Assembly: GCA_950295325.1 (NCBI GenBank)
Contig: OX485804.1
Location: 4,464,001-4,528,000 of the forward strand
DNA: 64,000 bases
Source: Polytrichum commune
Lineage: Eukaryota > Streptophyta > Polytrichopsida > Polytrichales > Polytrichaceae
Direction: 5' to 3'
The notes below the pieces were generated by a model, which was not told where the DNA came from, did no database searches, and was given only the letters and a program-made list of their open reading frames with translations. The translations under genes were made by a program, and so were the position numbers. Of this stretch, positions 1 through 12,047 are shown piece after piece. Position 1 is the first letter of the stretch. Each line of letters starts with the position of its first letter.

Positions 1-1137
1 TATGAAAGATTATTTTAACTTCTGAGCTACGGCTAATGCTCGCATGGCAAGCTCGACCTAATCTCCACTGGACTAAGCTTCAACAGCAATCTCCACAGTA
101 CTCCAAGACGCTTAAGCTCGACGCCGGTGATGCTGCACTTTGAGAGGCAACAAGGAGAGTACACCTGCAGGTAGGCACAAGTATTACACAAACTTACAAA
201 AGCTGACAACAACAACAACAAGAGGCAGGCCAAGGTTTTACCTGCTCCAGCTGCAGGTCCGAAAGCACCGACCTCGCACTCACTATACGAGATGTTTCAC
301 AGAGAAGACTCGGCAGCTCTCTAAGTTAACTCAACTACTTAGAGCTGAGCTACCAACATGCAGCTGCAGATATGCAATGCTGCTGATGATAATAAGGGCA
401 TCCACTGATGATAGGGTGAAAGTATGGAGGATCGAAGTGGATGTTAGTTAAGTAACACTCCAAAGATTCGAATCCAACGGATAAGTCGCATCAAAAACAA
501 CTCGGATGAGGTCACAAACGGCAAGTTCCTACGCAGTCACAACTGATGATGACTGCCAGACTGAACGTGCAAGGTGGCGATCGATGCCTGGATGATGCAA
601 CTGCTAGCCCATTTGTCAAACTGCCGTGCTGTCAGATGATCACGCCGCACATGCTTGCTTGACAAAAACAACAAACGATTGCATAACACAATTGCAAGTG
701 AGTCGTCGCCATAGGCATACAATACAATTTGTTCTGGTGAGATTCCCTTTTTGACCAGATGGAACAATCATCACGACTTACGAAGAAAACGAGTTACCCT
801 CCAGAGATCAGAATGCTCCTTCGTCGCCACTTCCTGCAGAGAAAGGAATTACTGTCAAGTATACCACTAACAATGAGCCTCTACCACAAGCAGCAAATAT
901 CCCATCTAGTTGGAAGTGTTTCCCTAATGACTAATCAGGATTGCAAATCAAGGAGGTGAAACTTCAATTATCTTTTGACCTGAGGAGGGAACAAACACAG
1001 CGATGGAGGTCAGAATTCTTACTGATTTTCCTGCAAATAACTTATGAAATTTGGGGTTTGTGGCAAAATCGTCGGTGGGTCGTGAGTGATTTACGCAGTA
1101 ATATCCTGATCTTGTCCTTTCCCATGTTTAACGGATC
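1..1137. other. No gene recognised
   Basis: The longest open frame here, 140-451 on the plus strand, encodes a threonine- and arginine-rich 103-residue sequence that resembles no family I know and has no exon or promoter context. I see no repeat boundary and treat this stretch as intergenic. Confidence 0.4.
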
Positions 1138-1465
1138 TGTCGTCAATGCCGCAGTATTGTGCAGATAGAAGCGTGGGAGCCGAAGCAGAGAGATCTATGG
1201 TTTCTTAGATCTGTTGAGGTCCATGTACTAGTACTGTACAGGTAATTTTCCATCATGTTCGTGCCGGGTAGACCTAGCACCTGTCATGAGGCGTGGGAGC
1301 CAAAGCAGAGAGAGATCCATGGTGAGCGTAGATACCATATGATGGTGTACCACATGGGTACATATGGTGTTCTAAAATGTTCCTTTCCCTTAGATTTCCT
1401 CCCGTCATCAATGTGGCGGTGATGGTGCGGCGGCGTGGGCGCCGCAGCAGTGAGAGATCCATGTA
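1138..1465. repeat. Diverged tandem array, three copies
   Basis: A block built around GCGTGGGAGCC followed by an AGCAGAGAGATC-like segment occurs near 1171, 1292 and 1432. Each copy is preceded by a variant of a CGTCAATGCCGCAG-like segment. Spacing is about 120 and 140 bp, so the copies have diverged by small indels. No coding function is apparent. Confidence 0.6.
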
Positions 1466-1650
1466 TATTGTAGAAAGTTTAGGAAAGATATACCAAAGGG
1501 TTACATGTAGGATAATGCTACATCATGTCTGAGGCAAGTAGAGCTTCCTCCTTGTATGCTGCTACCGTTGATCTTCTTATGACCGACAACTGAGTGGTTT
1601 AGGAAATGTAGCAAATGGCTACATCTGAGGTCTAAGAATAAGGACCAGGG

Positions 1651-2250
1651 CTACACTAAATTGCCTAATTAGTGTGAATTACCATTTGGAGTTACGCATT
1701 GCTATAACATTTTACCGAGAGTATCATGTTTTACCCAAATAACATACGTACACTAAATATGTTACTTAGGGCCACCAATTCTAATTGTCTTGCTCAATAC
1801 TAATTGTAAACCACGGTGTATTGTCACCAACACTAAATCTTAACCCAACATTATTTGTCATTCCTTGTAAATTTCTGGGGGGTTATAGTTTTATGGCGTT
1901 GCAGTTACTGTCACTTACCAAGTGACTTCTCATTCAAATTTCAACCATCCATGACAATATTTCATCACAAGTTGTTGACAAGAGAAGGTAGGGTTTTAGC
2001 CAATGGATGTACTCATCTATCATCCATGACAGTATGTGTACACTTATTCATAAGAAGTGTCATCTAGAAAGTTACCATAGTGACATAAAGTACCCTATGA
2101 CAATAAATATCATATTTAGTGTAGTAAGTATTCACATCAAAGAATATGGTTTAACTTAGTTGGTAAAAAATAATAATGTTAGCAAAAAGTTATAACAACA
2201 CGTAACTCCGAATGGTAACCCACAGTAATTAGACAAGTTAGTTTAGATGT
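1651..2250. mobile_element. Family A MITE split by a family B element
   Basis: The outer arms are inverted: CTACACTAAA, then a segment containing ACCATTTGGAGTTACGCATT and GCTATAAC on the left, and its reverse complement (GTTATAACAACACGTAACTCC, with changes) near 2190-2243. Without the insert at 1749-2128 the element would be about 220 bp, the size of the other family A copies in this window. Ends starting CTACACTAA recall CACTA elements, but I could not fix a target duplication. Confidence 0.65.
1749..2128. mobile_element. Family B CACTA-like miniature element
   Basis: The ends are TACACTAAATATG on the left and CATATTTAGTGTA on the right, an inverted pair flanked by TA. The interior matches the element at 56850-57222 in the palindrome, including the stretches around CTTGCTCAATACTAATTG and TTTGTCATTCCTTGTAA. 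It lies inside the family A copy at 1651-2250 and is therefore the younger insertion. Confidence 0.65.
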
Positions 2251-3194
2251 GTTGCTCTTTGAGGACCAATCTTACCAAGGTGAAGGGGGTCTAGTATAAA
2301 CAAGTCTCCTAATTGGTTAATGGTTCCTTAAACCTAGTTAGGTTTCATTAGACTAATTTTGGGGTCTTTGATGCTAATTTCAAAGTTGAATTAGTTGAAG
2401 CAAATTATTTTGTGTTATGATGTAGTGGATTAAGTTTTCACTTTAGGTAAGATTAGTGGAGGCCAAGCTCAAAGAGCAAGGCATCTACATTGACATTTAG
2501 GTAGCCTTTGCGAATAGGTTGCCTTTTTACCCATGTAAATTACCTCAGATTCATGTGTTGATGTGTTGACATTTGAACATTGTTTATTTTCTTATAGACA
2601 TATATATTTGTATAAGAGTAAGTGGTGCTTTTGTGTATTGAATTATTGGAAATATTGTGGAGTGTCAAAGCAACTCTCAAAGCAACTCACACTATTTAAC
2701 ACTCACATTTTAACACATCCTTGAATTTACATTACATTATCTAATGTGGACTTACTATATGTGACATTATCAAATGTGAACTTGGATATTTTTTCATTCT
2801 AAGAACATGGTGTGTCATAGTTCTCTTTTACACAAGAATAGCACAAGCATGCATGCACATGAGACACCAATGTTGAGAACTTTCCAACTTTGTACATTAC
2901 AAAAAAAAAATACAACTTAATCATAATATTGTGATTGTTATAAGCTCGAACCACCCAACCACAGGGGAGACACAAGATGATCCTCTCTCCTCCCCCGAGC
3001 TCTCTCTTATTCCTCCAAAGGCACTTCTAGTTTTATCCATCTTTATCCATAGTATCTAAAAGATACTTTTAGAAATATCTAGTCTTGCTAAAGTTAGATC
3101 AAAGCCTTCTTATCTATATACATAGATCATTTCACCATTTAATTTTTCTTATCTTTTGGCTCTATCACAATCCTCTAACTTTAACTATCTGATT
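2251..3194. other. AT-rich intergenic DNA
   Basis: No gene, RNA or clear repeat boundary is visible. A short A-tract lies near 2891 and a C-rich patch near 2955-3005. Confidence 0.4.
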
Positions 3195-3640
3195 CCAACA
3201 ACTCCATATATTCATCCATTCTTCTAATTGGAATTGTCTAATTCCATCTTCATCCAATCATCCATTCTTCTAGTTGCAACTGTCTAATTCCAACTAGATT
3301 CATTCATTTATTGTTCTAGTTGGAACTACATGATTTCAACTAGATTTATTCATTGAGAGTTGTCTAGCTCCAATGAATGACATCCACCTGTTGGGAGATG
3401 TTTAACTCCAATTCATATCTTCTAATTGGAGTTATCTAACTCCAACACAAAGATCTTGCAAAGGGAGGTGTTTAACTCCCAGTTGGAGTAGTCTAACTCC
3501 AATGCGAAGATCTTCAATTGGGAGTTGTCTAACTCTTGTGTACAATTCTTTCATGGGTTGTCTAGCCCTTGTGCACCATCTCTCTTGGGTTGTTTGACCC
3601 AATTCTCTTTGAAGTCTTCTAACTCCAATCACCATATGCT
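3195..3640. repeat. Degenerate minisatellite
   Basis: Motifs of the form AATTGGAGTTGTCTAACTCC, in both orientations and with varied linkers, recur about a dozen times. The minus-strand frame at 3432-3686 yields a repetitive GVRLLQ-like peptide that reflects the DNA repeat; I do not regard it as a gene. Confidence 0.65.
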
Positions 3641-3879
3641 CACATGTTAAGTACAACAAAATACAGTTAGTATTTAATTTTTGCATAATCCAACATAATT
3701 TTTTTTAATCCAGGTATATCATAAGGTGCAAGGAGCTTAAAATTTGTACAAAGCTATAGATTATTTACACACATTGCTTGTTTTTTTTTTTACAGTGTTG
3801 GTATAAATTCACACATGCATAAGCTTCGTAAATCGAAAACAACATTCAATTTAGTAAGACAATTTACTTCACCAAAAAC

Positions 3880-4370
3880 CCTCAATTGAAGTACACCCTT
3901 TATGGTTTTTAGTGTCACATGTGTAATAGTATCACATGCGTAATAGTGTCGCTTACCCTATTTGGAGGCGTATGCTAGGTTGACTTATGATCTTCATCGA
4001 GAGTGTCACCTCATGACACTTGGCGTCAAGTCCACTTATTACTATCTCAACAGGCATATGATAAATAGTGTTATGAGATATATGCCTATGTTACACAATG
4101 GTCTACAAGTTGACTAAAGTGTACACAATTGACAGTTGACATTAGTATGCTCAATGAGATCTCCTCGTGCATATAAAACGCATCCCAATGTGCTATGCTA
4201 AATGTCAAAACGTGAATAAATTTTTGTTTAAAAAAAGGTATATATATATTGTCGAATAATATCATATTGGCAAGTAGCAGACGTGACACTTTGAAACCTC
4301 TAGGCATTTATTTGTGAGCCCTTTGCAAATAGTGCATGTGAAACTAAATACCATAAATGATGTAGTCCAC
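3880..4370 (-). repeat. Dispersed repeat family G, copy 1
   Basis: The reverse complement matches 41800-42235, including ACATAGGCATA, GTAGACCATT-like and ACCAAGTGTCGTGAG-like blocks. The right side ends in CCATAAATGATGTAGT, resembling the CACTACA-type ends of families A and B, so this may be a larger relative of those elements. Confidence 0.5.
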
Positions 4371-4602
4371 CCTAATTTGAGGAGAGGAGAAAATTATCAC
4401 ATACAAATGTACCTCTCATCCATTCAACATCAAAACTTGACCCCTTACAAGTTTGTGATCGATCGATTCCAAATGATTTGAACTTCAGTAATTTGAGATT
4501 TTAAAAAACCAATTCCACTATTAAATCCACTAATCATAATAACATCTGAGATGCATACTATTTTAGGATTCTTTGTCGAATGAGTGAGATGTATATCCAA
4601 AT

Positions 4603-4627
4603 GCTCTCTCTCTCTCTCTCTCTCTCT
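4603..4627. repeat. (CT)n microsatellite
   Basis: An uninterrupted run of about twelve CT dinucleotides. Confidence 0.9.
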
Positions 4628-4698
4628 TCCCTAATTTGATGGCACTATATTTAAGTACTTACATCAAACTTAGAGAAGAAAGAGAAGTGTAGGCTCCA

Positions 4699-5489
4699 GG
4701 CCCACATTGCATCGGCCTCAATCTCTAAACAATGTGTTTTCTGTCTCCCTAACACTAGCGAATCAGTCAAACATAAAATTTGGGATTGCATTCAAGCTAG
4801 ACGAGCATGAAGATGGGCCACCTTCATTATGCATGAACTTTGTGGGGTTAGGACAGGTAACTACAACAGTTTCAACTGGAAACAAGTTTTGTTCAGAGAA
4901 AGGATTCCCAAGAAATACGGCAAGATGATTAAAGTCTGGCACCTTCTTAGAGGCATTATACTCTGGACCATATGGCTTGAACGCAATGACAAAGTGTTCA
5001 ACCACGAACAATCGCACGTATCTAAGGTCAAACAAAGGATCTGGGACGAACTCATCATCTATGCCAAAGCGGCGTGAAAACGGGTTCTCAAGAACATTAA
5101 GATTAGTCACTTTTCGGCGGCGGCCATGCTCCAAGTCTTCGACAAAACTTGGGGAGCTAGGAGTGTTCTTTGTAGCAGACACAATTTGCATATTGAGTGG
5201 AATTGGAAAAGATGTAGTAGATAAGTGGTTTTTCCTTGCTTTGGAGGTTAGACGGAGGTTTGGGGGTTGTCCTTGGTTGGTGGCTTGGGGGGTGGGGGGG
5301 GGGGGGGTCCTTGGCTTGGTGGGCTGTCCTTGGTGGTGGTCGGGTTTTTAGGTTCTCCTTATGTGGCGGTGTCTCGCGCCCGAGGGGTCCCACCTCTCCT
5401 CAATGAGGACGCGTTTTCTTTGGTTCCTAACTTAATTCATCGGCGCCGATCTTCTTGTCTTTCTGACTTTTAAACAAAAAAAATTAAAT
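4699..5489 (+). mobile_element. 5'-truncated L1-type LINE
   Basis: The insertion is bounded by an 11-bp direct repeat, TGTAGGCTCCA, at 4688-4698 and 5490-5500, and ends in an A-rich tail. This is the signature of target-primed reverse transcription with 5' truncation. The coding tail is annotated separately. The 3' UTR contains a G-rich run (5290-5307) and a block around TATGTGGCGGTGTCTCGCGC that recurs in the insertion at 43421-43610, so the two belong to one LINE family or share a tail. Confidence 0.85.
4735..5220 (+). pseudogene. LINE ORF2 C-terminal fragment (zf-RVT region)
   Basis: This is the C-terminal end of a LINE reverse transcriptase polyprotein; in a complete element the protein copies its RNA into DNA. 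In one frame I read a zinc-binding segment (CVFC, then ES-x2-H-x4-C), the typical tail WHLLRGIILWTIWLERND, a KVKQRIWDELI segment and a closing FDKTWGARS-like motif. No RT or endonuclease domain remains because the copy is 5' truncated. Two in-frame TGA codons stand where relatives have tryptophan (after RRA near 4808 and after AKAA near 5075). Both would be TGG to TGA, that is G-to-A changes. It is a dead copy. Confidence 0.85.
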
Positions 5490-5609
5490 TGTAGGCTCCA
5501 ATGCCATTGTTGGAGGAATTGTATATATATCAGTGCCATGAAATCTGCCTATAAATTGCCTACAGTTCCATGTTTTCTGGAATGTGTTTCATGCTCGTCC
5601 TGGTCATTA

Positions 5610-5850
5610 ACTGTGTCCCCTGTAATCCAATCAATGAACAGGGAGAACCGACCATTAGCTACAGATGAACCAGTTATTAGATTTGGGAACTAATAACCGG
5701 TTGAGGGTTATTAGTTCAGGAGAATGACCGATCGTGTTACGAGGAATCTATAGAACATACGTAAAATCTATAAAAGAAAAAGCGAAACATGTCAACATGT
5801 AACCAATTCCACTTGGAAACTCTAGGATCTCGATCGGTTATGCCCCAAAA
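5610..5850 (-). repeat. Dispersed repeat family E
   Basis: The reverse complement carries GGTTATGCCCC-adjacent sequence, CTGGTTCATCTG and CGGTTCTCCC motifs in the same order as 39266-39475. Other copies or fragments are at 34136-34200, 41187-41360 and 50757-50790. It could be a solo LTR or another non-coding element; no termini are certain. Confidence 0.5.
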
Positions 5851-5969
5851 ATCTCCCCAGACACTGAATCCGATCCACTCCTGCTGTAAAGTCTACCGGT
5901 GTTCTTTAGTAGTCTATGTGCTGTGCGGTGATCTTTAAGGTAGGGTAGACGTGCGGCTTCAGTTACTTA

Positions 5970-6870
5970 TCTTACTCGGACACCTATATTTGAGTGGTAT
6001 GAGGTTAGGTGTGAATCCAAGAATGGACACCGTGAAATAAATATATGTGTTTAGAAGAGATTGGACTACATGCTCAAAATATGGTACGGTAACTATTTTA
6101 AGGGCCACTTCACACATGGGTCAAGTGCCGTGACCTTGTAATGGTGAGGGCCCTTGACTCTCATCCAAAGGCCATACCATGGGTGTTGGGAAAGTTGTTT
6201 TATGTAGCCACGGGCCCTCAAGCATAGTGTGAAGTGAGAATGGACCATGTTGTGGGACCATTGCATATTTTGTTGGTGGAAAAAGAGGGGAAGATTTGGT
6301 TTTATATAATATGTCTCAAACTTTATCAATTTAGGAGAATTACTTGGTGGTGTTTGTGTGTCCTAGAATTTGTCTTGAAATCTGCCTTGCGATCTGTCCT
6401 GAAGTTTGTCCTTTTCGAAGATTTTTTTTTAAAAGTAATGGTCTCCTGGAATTTTTGTCAGACTTCTTGGAGGTGGGCTTGATGAAAATTCCAGGAAACC
6501 ATCAAACCTTATCCATAGTCCGCCATGTAGGACTCCATGTAGACTTTTCATCCATAAAGTCTTCTTTGGGCCTTTAGGCCTTCACCTTCATGTGTGAAAT
6601 GAACTTTCGACCAATGAGAGCTCTTAGATTGCAATGGTCACGGGCCTTTAGTCATGTGTGTGAAGTGGCCCTAAGTTCAATAACCAACATAGTTGGGAGG
6701 ACCCGTTATGACCATTTAACAAGCACGAGCATCTTCACTTTGATAATGAAAGAATAAGATAGTCTTATGAATTCTGAAAATTATGAGGACGATGACTAGG
6801 GCCTCAATGAGGATTTGCTATTCAAGTCTTGCTAATTGCGTGTTTCATTTCCTAGGAGAAGTGGGCTAGT
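5970..6870. repeat. Dispersed repeat family D, host of a Harbinger insertion
   Basis: Segments ACACCTATATTTGAGTGGTATG, GACCATTTAA and ATCTTCACTTTG are shared in order with 24980-25310, and part of it with 43240-43400. The family is interrupted here by the element at 6102-6671, and the related copies provide empty-site comparisons. Confidence 0.6.
6102..6671. mobile_element. PIF/Harbinger-like element, family F (570 bp)
   Basis: The TIR starts GGGCCACTTCACACATG and ends CATGTGTGTGAAGTGGCCC. A TAA duplication flanks it at 6099-6101 and 6672-6674. TAA/TTA duplications and G-rich ends are typical of PIF/Harbinger MITEs. There is no transposase; open frames inside are short and unrecognised. Relatives are at 13723-14250, 17469-17969 and, more distantly, 25326-25715. 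Confidence 0.85.
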
Positions 6871-6871
6871 C

Positions 6872-8254
6872 AGAAAAGTAACCATTTCAAACATCTATCT
6901 TATCATACAGTATATGGATGGAACTCTCAAGCAAACTACACCATACCAAAAAATGGACCCCCTAAAGAAAAGAAACCCCAAAAAGCAACCAAAAACAAAA
7001 AAAAACATATACAAAGAGTTACACTAAATTGGTGGAATCATCATATATGAGCGTACATCTCATTCATCCAATAGAAAAGCTTTAAATCAAGAAAAAGATT
7101 GAATGACGTATTTTTAGTTGATTGACCCTTAAAGGACAATGCTGCCCCACGGGCTTGGTGTTATTTTGGGAGAATCTTGTTCAAGACTTCTACTCCATTG
7201 CACCAAATGGGGTTTTTAGAATGCCAAATCGAGCACCTTAGCAAGATCTATACTTCTTTAGAATAGAGCCTATGTAAATTAATTGGTTAATCATGCTTAA
7301 AATGAATTTTAAAAGATATATTGGGTGTGGTATCGGGAAAGCATATGTCCTTTGAGGGTTAAACACCATGATTAGCTTCAAAGACCACAAATTGGTCAAA
7401 GTTATTTGAGATGAATCAACCACAATATGTAAGGAATTGAGTTTTTATGTGGATGGATGAGAGGTACACTCATAAGCAATAATATCCTCTCTGTCACTAA
7501 GTTGTCTACAACCCTAGAAATGTCGCATCTACGAAGCAACAACATAACATTACTCATCAACATATACGTAATTTATAGATTGAATAACTAATTTCAATTG
7601 GAGAAATAGTGTAAGGAGTGGAAAATGAGGAATAAAGTATGGAGTAAGGTGGCAACTAAGCATTTATCCAACACATGTGGAAGCGCTCTGCAAGTTATAT
7701 ATGTTATTTAAAAAAAAATCATTATCAGTACATACATTCACTTTGGACCAACAAGAGGTCCGAGATAAGCCTAGAATATTGGGTGATAGTGGAGAGGTAC
7801 CCATTTCCGAAGGAAGTGGTTGGCGGTTCGTGACCTGTTGTGAAATCTTCTCTCTACTTGATGGGAAAAACTAGGTAGGTAGGTAGGAAGCCAAGAGCCT
7901 ACCCACCACAAAGTAGCCAATAAACCCCACCCTCCACCAAAAGGATTCTTGAGCAGGGTAGGGCCAACAGGCTCAAATTCACGTCGGATTACCTAACGTT
8001 GGTTATTTATTTGGACCAACAAGACTAGATTCTTCCCACACAAAGATTAGTTGATCTACAACCTCCAATTCTATCCATAGGCAACATGATTATGATCTAT
8101 AAACGGCTTCAACATGTGGATGTCTCATTACTATCACAACTTGTCATCTGCTCTCATCTCATGGTTAATAATTATGTAATTCATACATTGATGTACTTCA
8201 TTAAGTTATATATTATAAAATACAACATGAGAACTCATAAATAAACCTTTTACA
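6872..8254. other. No gene recognised
   Basis: Only short frames without family resemblance. A GTAGGTAGGTAGG run at about 7874 is the only notable simple sequence. Confidence 0.4.
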
Positions 8255-8734
8255 TATATCACTATGGTTTACCGTTTGGAGTTACATATTGGTATAATTG
8301 TTATGCTGATGATATCATTTGTTTATACCTAGATTACATAAACATATAATATGCATATCAAGGAACATACTAAAACTTACCTTACAAAAACTAATGCTCT
8401 TCATAAAAAATATATATACATGAACATGTAACTTCAAATGCTCAACCACACAGTAATAGATGTTAAAAGTGGAGTTCTCGAATTTTTGGGAACAGTTGGA
8501 GATGCAAGATAACCCATGATAGAGTATTTGTAACAACTACCAAGGAACTCAACACGAAGGAAAACTTCAAACACAAAGGGAGAAGTGATCCGCTCAAAGA
8601 GATGGATGCTTACTTTGACACTGTCTCCTCCCAATGGAAATCACTTGGTCTTGGTCCCAAGTTAGATAGTTTCAGGATCTACTGCAATGATAGATTCTCA
8701 TTCCGTATTCATAGATTTTACAAACCTTTGCTGC

Positions 8735-8965
8735 AAGAAAACTATATTGTTTATGGTATTTCATGTCGCTTACCGATTCAGAGTTACGTTGTGCTATACT
8801 GTTTTTGCTAACAATGTAAGCTTTTTCCAAGTCACTTATGTTGTATGATGTCCAAATAACCTATTCAATCTTTGTCGGTATAGAAAAAGGGAATCTGCTA
8901 TAAGAAATAGCATTAGGTAATCTCATATAGTAAGTGACACTATACATCAAAACCGTGTAGTGGTA
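8735..8965. mobile_element. Family A MITE copy
   Basis: The left side holds GTCGCTTACCGATTCAGAG and a GTTGTGCTATA-like block. The right side holds the inverted counterpart AGTAAGTGACACTATACATC and ends in CCGTGTAGTGG. The centre has the family's TTGTATGATGTCCAAATAA segment. A half copy (GTTTACCGTTTGGAGTTAC) lies near 8265-8310. Confidence 0.6.
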
Positions 8966-9229
8966 CGACCATGCAATTTTTGTAGGGCCTCTATAGCACA
9001 ATGTATTGGTTATAACAATGTGAATGCACCAACACCAAGGAGGCCCAAAATAATTGAGGGAACTGTAGGATCTAAAATAGGGTCTTCTCATGAGTCCCAC
9101 CAATCTCATTCCCAGATCCGTCTATGCAAAAGCTACTTGGCCCAGTCATTCTAGTATGACAAGCTAGAAAGTCAAAAAAAATTATAGCCCAACACCACCA
9201 AGTTCTTTAGCGTGTATTTCTAAGCCTTA

Positions 9230-9646
9230 GAGCGTCCCCACCAGACAGGGCATAGGGCATGCCAACGCCAAAAATGGGGCATCCCGGGTTCTTAGGTGGC
9301 GGTACCGGCATAAATTGAGCCCCACCAATGTCCGGTCCCCCATAATTTAGAACCGGCCCAGGTATAGTAAAGACCTTCCCCCGCCGTAAATGGTTCATAT
9401 GACGGCCCTCCTCCGGCCCGCCAAGAGATTACTTTAATATCAGATACTCCGATATCCTACTTTATCCCATGTCAGATAATAGGTGTCGTTGTCTTATTGA
9501 TTGCCTCCTAATTATACCGGGGGTATGCCTAGGCTTTGGTGGACTCTGACTCAAGATGAGCTGCCCCGCCCAAGATGGAGGGCTCCCCAAAGGTATAAAA
9601 TATTATATACTCTATTTGGCGTGTACCCGATCTCGTGGGGATGCTC
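9230..9646. mobile_element. Harbinger-like MITE, GAGC family (417 bp), copy 1
   Basis: It starts GAGCGTCCCCACCAGA and ends with an inverted TCGTGGGGATGCTC, flanked by TTA at 9227-9229 and 9647-9649. A near-identical copy (416 bp) lies in reverse orientation at 20384-20799. Ends of the GAGCATCC type with TTA duplications are common among plant PIF/Harbinger MITEs. Confidence 0.85.
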
Positions 9647-9649
9647 TTA

Positions 9650-9995
9650 GAGCATCCTCAGTCGGACGACCCGTTCTCCCGGCAACGGTAACTGCCGGGA
9701 TTAGTGAGCCCGGGGTTCGGGCCAACGGCCTCGCTACCCGTCCCGTTATGGAGCGGGTCCCGTCAAAAGTACTCCCGCTCTCGGCACTTTTTTCGAGTTT
9801 GACGTGAGAATTTGTCCTCCCGCTACTGCTAATTTGAGAACCCTATCTGCTAAACCCGGGATCCACCTGTGTGCCGGGGGCGCTTGCCGGGCGCAGGGCT
9901 GGACCCCCCTCCCGCCTCTTCTGCCCACCCATTCGCAGGGCTCCCTGCAAACGGGGCTGCCGGGAGCGAGTACAGGGAACGGGCTGAGGATGCTC
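9650..9995. mobile_element. Harbinger-like MITE, second GAGC element (346 bp)
   Basis: It starts GAGCATCCTCAGTCGG and ends GCTGAGGATGCTC, with TTA at 9647-9649 and 9996-9998. It abuts the previous element and shares one TTA with it, so one inserted exactly at the target duplication of the other. Its interior is GC-rich and unrelated to the neighbouring element. Confidence 0.8.
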
Positions 9996-9998
9996 TTA

Positions 9999-11080
9999 GC
10001 AAAGTCAAATCTACACCCAAATATCCTCAATTTTGGGATATTATTTCTAAATCATATCAAAACTTGCTTTGAGTTCATTTTTTGAAAGATCATCTTTTAC
10101 ATGTTCCAATCCCTTTTGATTTAGATTGTCATGCAGACATTTAAATGGCTAAACTAGGCATAGTTTTTAATTTATTTAAGAGGGCTTCGTGGTTATCAGT
10201 TCTCCAAGAATCTACCAGACTGCAACAATGTGTTAAATTGCCATTGTCAAGCTAATCTTCTGTATTTTGTGTCCCATGGCCTTGATGGCTCTCTGAATAT
10301 TTTCCATAATAATAATAATGATAATCTATTCTTTGAATGTTTCTCTGAGAGTGTAAGACGTTGCAGGTGTCATCTAAAACAAACATTGACGTTGTAGTGA
10401 AAAGTTTGTCAAAGTAATAAGTTTGTACATGTGTGTGTGCACGTTTACATTAAGCACCCGTCACCCATGTGACTCCATGACACTTCAATTTGTCTAGTGC
10501 GTTGCATAATGTACCATATCCAATAAAATGAACTTACATTTCTAATCTTCTATTTTAATTCTAGTTATTAAGAGAGAAGGGCAATAACCAACACCAAAAG
10601 TGAATTAAGACCAAGAAGATGCACCCACTTGGAAGGGAGGCATAGTTTCTCAATCGTGTCACTACGCCATGTAAATGCAAACCCGAACCTTGCCACCCAT
10701 CATATACCCGACAAGTTGTTAACCTCCCGCTTACTACGGTGCAGATGGTTATTTGAATCAACAAATCAATGTTTGATACAATAGACAACTAACGCACATG
10801 AGCATAACATTACTTAGCTTATGAGTTGTGTTCAATTGTCCTAACTTCATATTTAGTTTGAAGCATTGGGATTCCGACATCCAAAGGCTTTATCCTCAAA
10901 TCTATTGCATGGCCCATGAACACAATTCATCAACTGAGTAATGTTATGAATCACACAACGTCATTGTTTAATCAAGAAAAGTATGTCTCTGTCTCTCTCT
11001 TTCATGGACGATTGGTCATTTTATCGGTTAAGAGCCAACATCATCCTTGAGTTGTAACCAAGTCACACATGTTGAACTCC
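9999..11080. other. No gene recognised
   Basis: AT-rich, with only short unrecognised frames. Confidence 0.4.
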
Positions 11081-11084
11081 ACCC

Positions 11085-11930
11085 TAGGTGATAGAGTAGA
11101 GGCGCCCATAACCGATCACTTAAGACATTTTGCGCCAACTTTGGAGAAGCAAGAGGGGTGCATATTTTTCCCATGTGGGAAGATAAAAATTAGGAGGATT
11201 GTATATTTTTTGGTAATTTTATTCCTTAATTTGGAATTACTGTGAATTTTTGAAGCCAAAAGATGGTTTAAATATATTACCAATGTCTAGAGTCTACCAT
11301 AACCACTCATTTAAACTACTCATTCATGCTCACTTTAGCACTCAAAACGAGGGACATGTGTCATTACACTATTGGGTCTAGCTTAATCGAACTTGAGTCC
11401 CAACCTGATCGAAATTGAGTCTCAGCTTGATCAAAATCGAGTCCCAACCTTATCAGAATCGAGGTACTCTAGACATTGTTGATAGGGTCTTGATCATGAA
11501 CAAGCACCTCTATTATAAATCTAGTCAACACAAGGTCAATTCACTCAGAGGCGCCCACCACCCCCCTCTAATAGGCATCCAAAGTAGAGGCACCCATAAC
11601 CAATCACTTAAGAATTATGCATCAAGTGCAGAGAAGCATAAGGTGGTGCAAAATTTTCTCATGTAGGTAGATAGAAACAAGGAGGATAATATATTTTACA
11701 ATAATTTTATATCTTAAATTGAAATTACTGTGAATATTTGATGCCAAAAGTTGGCCCAAACATATTACCAATATCTAAAGTCTATCATCGCCGCTCATCC
11801 CTCCTCACTTTAGCACTCAAAACCATGACATGTGTCATGGCACTTTTGGTTTTGGCGTAATCAAAATTGAGTCCTAGCTTAATAGAAATTACGGCACCTT
11901 ATAGATTGTCAATAGTGTCATGAACAATAT
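11085..11930. repeat. Diverged tandem duplication
   Basis: About 400 bp from AGTAGAGGCGCCCATAACC (11095) recurs from AGTAGAGGCACCCATAACC (11582), with blocks such as ATTACTGTGAAT and CTTTAGCACTCAAAAC in the same order. Copy 1 also contains four short units of the form TGATCGAAATTGAGTCCCAACC at about 11380-11465. The copies have diverged markedly. Confidence 0.7.
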
Positions 11931-12029
11931 GACTACTATAACATGTTTGAAAGGGATCCTTATGGTGCAAGATGGTCACAATGTACAAGTAGGGAGAGTG
12001 GGAAGCGGTCAATGAGTGCGACCCATGTT

Positions 12030-12047
12030 GGGGGGGGGGGGGGGGGA
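12030..12047. repeat. Poly-G run
   Basis: An uninterrupted G homopolymer of about 18 bases; the length in the assembly may be inaccurate. Confidence 0.85.

Noticed and set aside
3195-3640. CRISPR-like array
   Set aside because: Units vary in length and orientation, spacers are not unique, and the genome is a plant's.
3432-3686. 84-residue frame with GVRLLQ-like repeats
   Set aside because: It is a product of the minisatellite at 3195-3640.
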